From: an uncultured Sediminibacterium sp.
GTDB lineage: Bacteria > Bacteroidota > Bacteroidia > Chitinophagales > Chitinophagaceae
Direction of reading: 5' to 3'
DNA length: 11,579 nucleotides
Assembly (NCBI GenBank): GCA_937907555.1
Contig: CALEST010000297.1
Location: 1 to 11,579, forward strand
The notes beneath the pieces are model-generated. The model worked only from the letters and a program-made list of their open reading frames with translations. It searched no databases and was not told the origin of the DNA. Both the position numbers and the translations under genes were made by a program. Shown one piece after another: positions 8,694 to 11,579 of the stretch. Positions within the stretch are counted from its first letter, which is position 1. Every line of letters begins with the position of its first letter.

Positions 8694-8726
8694 TAAGAAA
8701 GGCGCTTTTCAGCGCCTTTTTCTTAT
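8694..8726 (-). terminator. Hairpin terminator downstream of phoH
   Basis: A strong inverted repeat has arms AAAGGCGC (8698-8705) and GCGCCTTT (8712-8719) around a 6-base loop. The pairing extends outward with AATAAG/CTTAT across a two-base bulge. Read on the minus strand, the GC-rich stem is followed by CTTATT, a modest U-run. The phoH stop codon (8723-8725) sits inside the upstream arm. On the plus strand the stem is followed by TTTTTCTT, so it could also stop transcription from the left. Confidence 0.75.
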
Positions 8727-9709
8727 CGGTGATAGGGAGGGTTTTCTTTGTCCTCTCTGTCTTTTTCTTTATCGTAAGCTTTAATAATCGCCTTCACCAG
8801 TCGATGTCTTACTACATCTTCCTCTGTTAATTCAATATGGGCAATGCCATCAATGTTCCGGAGAATCCTTGTTGATTTATCAAGGCCGCTTCGCATATTC
8901 CGGGGCAAATCAATCTGTGTTGGATCACCGGTGATAATGGCTTTGGCATTGGCACCAATACGGGTTAAAAACATTTTCAATTGCAGGTCGTTGGCATTCT
9001 GTGCTTCATCCAGAATAATAAAAGCATTGTCTAATGTTCTGCCGCGCATATAGGCCAGGGGCGCAATTTCAATGGTGCGGGTACTCATATAATACCCCAG
9101 TTTGTCGGCTGGTATCATATCGTCCAAAGCATCGTACAAGGGGCGTAAATAAGGGTCAATCTTTTCTTTTAAATCGCCCGGAAGAAAACCCAGGCTTTCA
9201 CCTGCTTCCACAGCTGGTCGGGTTAAAATGATTTTCTTAACTACCTTGTTTTTTAGCGCCCTTACTGCAAGTGCAACAGCTGTATAGGTTTTACCGGTAC
9301 CCGCAGGACCAATGGCAAATACAATATCATTTCTGTCGGCAGCATGCACCATTTTTTTCTGATTCTGGGTTCTTGCTCTTACGGTTTTTCCGTTGGGGCC
9401 AAATACCAGGATATCATTGGGGTTGCGGTCTACAAAATTATCGATGGCTTCAGCGTCGTCACCACCCAGTATCTGTTCAAAATAGCCCTCACTTAAATGG
9501 CCGTTTCTCTGCAGGTACTGTACAATTAAATCAATTTTTTCTTTGGCAGTATCAATCTGTTCGGGCGCGCCGCTCAGTTTTAATTGAGTGCCTCTTGACA
9601 AGATTTTTAAAAGGGGAAATTTTTTCTTCAGCAAATCGAGCTTTCCATTATTGACGCCAAAAAACTCAATGGGATTTACCGATTCCAGGCTAATGATTGT
9701 TTCTGTCAA
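8723..9709 (-). CDS. phoH: PhoH-family ATPase (PhoH1/YbeZ-like), TTG start
   Basis: Cytoplasmic P-loop NTPase of 328 residues; the family has been linked to RNA metabolism and, in Proteobacteria, to the endoribonuclease YbeY, but its exact role is unsettled. Residues about 1-75 form the N-terminal KH-like region. The ATPase core has Walker A GPAGTGKT (134-141), LTRPAVEAGE (162-171), LGFLPGD (173-179), Walker B FIILDEAQN (230-238), the sensor-like GDPTQIDLP (261-269) and VRHRLV (300-305). All expected motifs are intact. The tail (312-328) is charged. The start is TTG (9707-9709): an in-frame TAG lies two codons upstream, no ATG or GTG occurs before the conserved N-terminal region, and the first Met codon is at residue 120, inside the protein just before Walker A. 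A hairpin terminator follows directly. It lies downstream of rpe on the same strand across 183 bases, so it is probably transcribed separately. No ybeY is in view. Confidence 0.93.
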   Translation of the reverse strand: MTETIISLESVNPIEFFGVNNGKLDLLKKKFPLLKILSRGTQLKLSGAPEQIDTAKEKIDLIVQYLQRNGHLSEGYFEQILGGDDAEAIDNFVDRNPNDILVFGPNGKTVRARTQNQKKMVHAADRNDIVFAIGPAGTGKTYTAVALAVRALKNKVVKKIILTRPAVEAGESLGFLPGDLKEKIDPYLRPLYDALDDMIPADKLGYYMSTRTIEIAPLAYMRGRTLDNAFIILDEAQNANDLQLKMFLTRIGANAKAIITGDPTQIDLPRNMRSGLDKSTRILRNIDGIAHIELTEEDVVRHRLVKAIIKAYDKEKDREDKENPPYHR

Positions 9710-9765
9710 TCTCTAGGGTTTTAGTTTAAAAATCAGGTTCTCCGGGTAACCTTACCGTTCTCTCT

Positions 9766-9773
9766 CAAATTTA
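9766..9773 (-). promoter_or_regulatory. Putative -7 promoter element of phoH
   Basis: The minus strand reads TAAATTTG, an exact TAnnTTTG match, 56 bases before the TTG start. No good -33 TTG is seen at the usual distance. If used, the phoH leader is about 50 bases, longer than for the other genes here. The rest of the rpe-phoH gap (9774-9892) shows no gene and no clear rpe terminator. Confidence 0.35.
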
Positions 9774-9892
9774 ATTCAGCTACACAGATATTTCCTAATG
9801 ATTCTTATGCACAGCTGTGGAAAGATTCATATGGTAACAATTCGCTAACAAGAAAGTTCTGTTTGCTTTAATGAAGTTGCTTCTGCAATGCT

Positions 9893-10540
9893 TTATAGTG
9901 CTTTTAAGGCTGCAATGGTTGCTTTGGGATCGGCTGATTTAAATACGGTATTGCCTGCAACCAATACATCGGCGCCAGCAGTTAAAATGTCTTTTGCATT
10001 TTCAAGGGTAACGCCACCGTCAATTTCAATCAGGCAATTGCTGGAAGCCTCATGAATAATGGATTTCAGTTGCTTTATTTTATCGATGGTTCTCTGTATA
10101 AAACTTTGTCCGCCAAAGCCGGGGTTCACACTCATTAAACAAACCAGGTCTACATCTGCAATGATGTCTTTGAGTAAGTCCACAGAAGTATGTGGGTTTA
10201 CTGCTATACCAGCTTTCATACCCAGCGATTTAATTTGCTGAATATTTCTGTGCAGGTGATGACAGGCTTCAATATGCACGGTTAAAATATCTGCCCCCGC
10301 ATCTTTAAATGCCTGTGCGTATTTTTCCGGTTCTTCAATCATCAGGTGCACATCGCATACCTTATTTGTGGCTTTTCTGATATGACTGATTACGGGTAAA
10401 CCAAAACTGATATTCGGAACAAACCTTCCGTCCATTACGTCCAGATGAAACCAATCTGCCTGGCTCTCATTCAGCATCTGACAGTCTTTTTCAAGGTTTA
10501 AAAAATTGGCACTTAACAAAGAAGGAGCAATGATTGGCAT
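9893..10540 (-). CDS. rpe: Ribulose-phosphate 3-epimerase
   Basis: Interconverts ribulose 5-phosphate and xylulose 5-phosphate in the non-oxidative pentose phosphate pathway (and in the Calvin cycle where present); cytoplasmic, metal-dependent TIM barrel. The 215-residue length is typical of the family. Visible motifs: APSLLSANF (5-13); HLDVMDGRFVPN (32-43) with metal ligands H32 and D34; VHLM with H65; MSVNPGFGGQ (136-145), the flexible phosphate/active-site loop; IEIDGGV (171-177) with the catalytic D174; and the phosphate-binding end VAGNTVF (194-200). All catalytic positions are present. The ATG at 10538-10540 gives the normal MPIIAPS N-terminus. It is divergent from the propeller gene across 116 bases. 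Its substrate is also a substrate of RibBA, but the two genes are not linked in an operon. Confidence 0.97.
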   Translation of the reverse strand: MPIIAPSLLSANFLNLEKDCQMLNESQADWFHLDVMDGRFVPNISFGLPVISHIRKATNKVCDVHLMIEEPEKYAQAFKDAGADILTVHIEACHHLHRNIQQIKSLGMKAGIAVNPHTSVDLLKDIIADVDLVCLMSVNPGFGGQSFIQRTIDKIKQLKSIIHEASSNCLIEIDGGVTLENAKDILTAGADVLVAGNTVFKSADPKATIAALKAL

Positions 10541-10557
10541 GGGGTTATTTTAGTGTG

Positions 10558-10565
10558 CAAAGTTA
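10558..10565 (-). promoter_or_regulatory. Putative -7 promoter element of rpe
   Basis: The minus strand reads TAACTTTG, an exact TAnnTTTG match ending 17 bases before the rpe ATG, as at ribBA. A -33 TTG at the expected distance is not evident. The predicted leader is only about ten bases. Confidence 0.42.
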
Positions 10566-10629
10566 ATTTGTTTTTTCTTCTGTTTGGAACCTATGACAGT
10601 TTCCTGACAATATTCAAAGCCTGGCCAGC

Positions 10630-10637
10630 TAATTTTG
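10630..10637 (+). promoter_or_regulatory. Putative -7 promoter element of the TolB-like gene
   Basis: TAATTTTG is identical to the ribBA -7 element and ends 19 bases before the ATG at 10657. No clear -33 TTG is found about 20 bases upstream. The element is followed at once by an inverted repeat that would cover the transcription start. Confidence 0.42.
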
Positions 10638-10638
10638 T

Positions 10639-10655
10639 ATCAATATAATATTGAT
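10639..10655. promoter_or_regulatory. 17-base perfect inverted repeat over the TolB-like gene's start region (possible operator)
   Basis: The arms ATCAATAT (10639-10646) and ATATTGAT (10648-10655) are perfect inverted copies around one central A. The site lies one base after the -7 element and one base before the ATG, so a bound protein would block initiation. It could also fold as a weak AU-rich hairpin in the leader. Function is inferred from position only; AT-rich DNA makes such repeats fairly easily. Confidence 0.3.
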
Positions 10656-10656
10656 T

Positions 10657-11579
10657 ATGAAGAAAGCTTTCCTGTTTATTGCACAAGTGGCCATTATGAT
10701 GGTTGCTGCGGCACAGCCTGGTGCACAGCCAGTTAACAAAGTACCCGGAGATACGCTTCGTTTTGAAGGGGAGAAATATTTCAAGAATGTACAGCAGTTA
10801 ACTTTTGGCGGAGACAATGCGGAAGCTTACTGGAGTTTTGACAGCAAACATGTAGTGTTTCAACGTACCAATCCCAAAGAAGGAGTGAATTGTGATCAGA
10901 TTTATGTGGGAAAAATTCCAACCAAACCCGGAGAGAAATTCAATTATAAACTGGTAGGTACCGGAAAAGGAAGATCTACCTGTGCCTATTTCATGCCCGA
11001 TGGCAAACATATTATCTATGCTTCTACGCACGAAGGCGGGGACGACTGCCCTCCAGTACCCGATCGTAGTAAATATGGCAATAAATACATCTGGCCTTTA
11101 TATAGCAGCTATGATATTTATATGGCCGACCTGAATGGTAAAATTGTAAAAAAACTAACCAATGCAAAAGGGTATGATGCGGAAGCTACTCTTTCTTATG
11201 ATGGAAAGAAAATGATTTACTGCTCCGATAAAAGCGGCGACCTGGAATTGTATATTATGGACCTTGCAAGCGGAAAGGAAAAGCAAATAACCCATGACCT
11301 GGGTTATGATGGTGGTGCCTGGTTTAGCCCGGATGGCAAGAAAATTGTTTGGCGGGCAAGCAGACCTAAAACAGAAGCTGAAATAACGGAGTACAAGGAA
11401 TTATTAAAGGAGGGATTGGTTGCGCCTACCAATATGGAAGTTTGGGTTGCTGACGCTGACGGTTCCAATGCCAAGCAGATTACCAGCTGGGGGCAGGCCA
11501 ACTGGGCCCCTAATTTTACACCCGACAGTAAAGGAATTATCATTTCCAGTAACCACGAATACAAAAGAGGATTCCCTTT
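10657..11579 (+). CDS. Secreted TolB-like beta-propeller protein with PD40 (WD40-like) repeats (C-terminus beyond window)
   Basis: I translated 307 codons from the ATG at 10657 with no stop before the right edge. Residues 1-19 are a signal peptide (MKKAFLFIAQVAIMMVAAA, cleavage before Gln20), without a lipobox, so the product is probably periplasmic or secreted. The body is a run of PD40/TolB-type blades: QLTFGGDNAEAYWSFDSKHV (47-66), YFMPDGKHIIYAS (111-123), KKLTNAKGYDAEATLSYDGK (165-184), KQITHDLGYDGGAWFSPDGK (209-228) and KQITSWGQANWAPNFTPDSK (273-292). A conserved-looking CPPVPDRSKYGNKYIWPLYS (131-150) marks a widespread family often annotated as TolB family protein or biopolymer transporter Tol. 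No pal, tolA or tolR gene is nearby, so it is unlikely to be the Tol-Pal subunit itself. Some relatives carry a further peptidase domain (for example M28) after the propeller; whether this one does cannot be seen here. Confidence 0.9.
   Translation, partial: MKKAFLFIAQVAIMMVAAAQPGAQPVNKVPGDTLRFEGEKYFKNVQQLTFGGDNAEAYWSFDSKHVVFQRTNPKEGVNCDQIYVGKIPTKPGEKFNYKLVGTGKGRSTCAYFMPDGKHIIYASTHEGGDDCPPVPDRSKYGNKYIWPLYSSYDIYMADLNGKIVKKLTNAKGYDAEATLSYDGKKMIYCSDKSGDLELYIMDLASGKEKQITHDLGYDGGAWFSPDGKKIVWRASRPKTEAEITEYKELLKEGLVAPTNMEVWVADADGSNAKQITSWGQANWAPNFTPDSKGIIISSNHEYKRGFP

Noticed and set aside
9271..9654. A 127-codon open frame on the plus strand opposite phoH.
   Set aside because: It lies wholly antisense to conserved PhoH motifs, its composition is unlike a real protein, and no promoter is evident.
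9805..9820. TTATGCACA matches the DnaA-box consensus and overlaps the palindrome CACAGCTGTG in the rpe-phoH gap.
   Set aside because: One consensus box per window is close to chance expectation, no cluster or AT-rich unwinding region accompanies it, and dnaA is not nearby. It does not support an origin.
10629..11564. Minus-strand open frames opposite the propeller gene.
   Set aside because: They are antisense to a clear signal peptide and PD40 repeats, with no family resemblance.

Overview
The window reads as ordinary chromosomal DNA from a Bacteroidota bacterium, most likely order Chitinophagales (family level is a guess). Four things support this. Two genes encode very large TonB-dependent receptors with an N-terminal carboxypeptidase-regulatory-like domain. 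Several starts are preceded by the Bacteroidota promoter -7 element TAnnTTTG, with no Shine-Dalgarno sequence. The phoH and ribBA products look like the Bacteroidota versions. A secreted fibre-type protein carries the C-terminal region common in this phylum. No tRNA, rRNA, CRISPR array, insertion sequence, phage gene or attachment site was recognised, and no stretch over 300 bases lacks a gene.

Layout, left to right: (1) 1-3099, minus strand, a TonB-dependent receptor whose C-terminus runs off the left edge. (2) 3298-6465, minus strand, a second complete receptor of 1055 residues with the same architecture. (3) 6590-7792, plus strand, ribBA for riboflavin synthesis, divergent from the receptor. 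(4) 7795-8607, minus strand, a secreted fibre-like protein that meets ribBA tail to tail with a 2-base gap. (5) 8723-9709, minus strand, a PhoH-family ATPase that apparently starts at TTG, followed by a clear hairpin terminator. (6) 9893-10540, minus strand, ribulose-phosphate 3-epimerase (rpe). (7) 10657 to the right edge, plus strand, a secreted TolB-like beta-propeller protein, truncated by the window and divergent from rpe.

The genes do not form one obvious pathway. Four of the seven (both receptors, the fibre-like protein and the propeller protein) carry export signals and act at or beyond the cell envelope. The other three are housekeeping genes. Ribulose 5-phosphate is both a substrate of Rpe and the precursor used by the N-terminal half of RibBA, but the two genes are about 2.1 kb apart on opposite strands, so co-regulation is not implied. 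Most genes appear to be transcribed singly.

I found no convincing new system. The points most worth a second look are the pair of Oar-like receptors with no SusD partner in view and very different codon usage, the 17-base inverted repeat between the promoter and start codon of the propeller gene, the TTG start of phoH, and the orphan fibre-like secreted protein.
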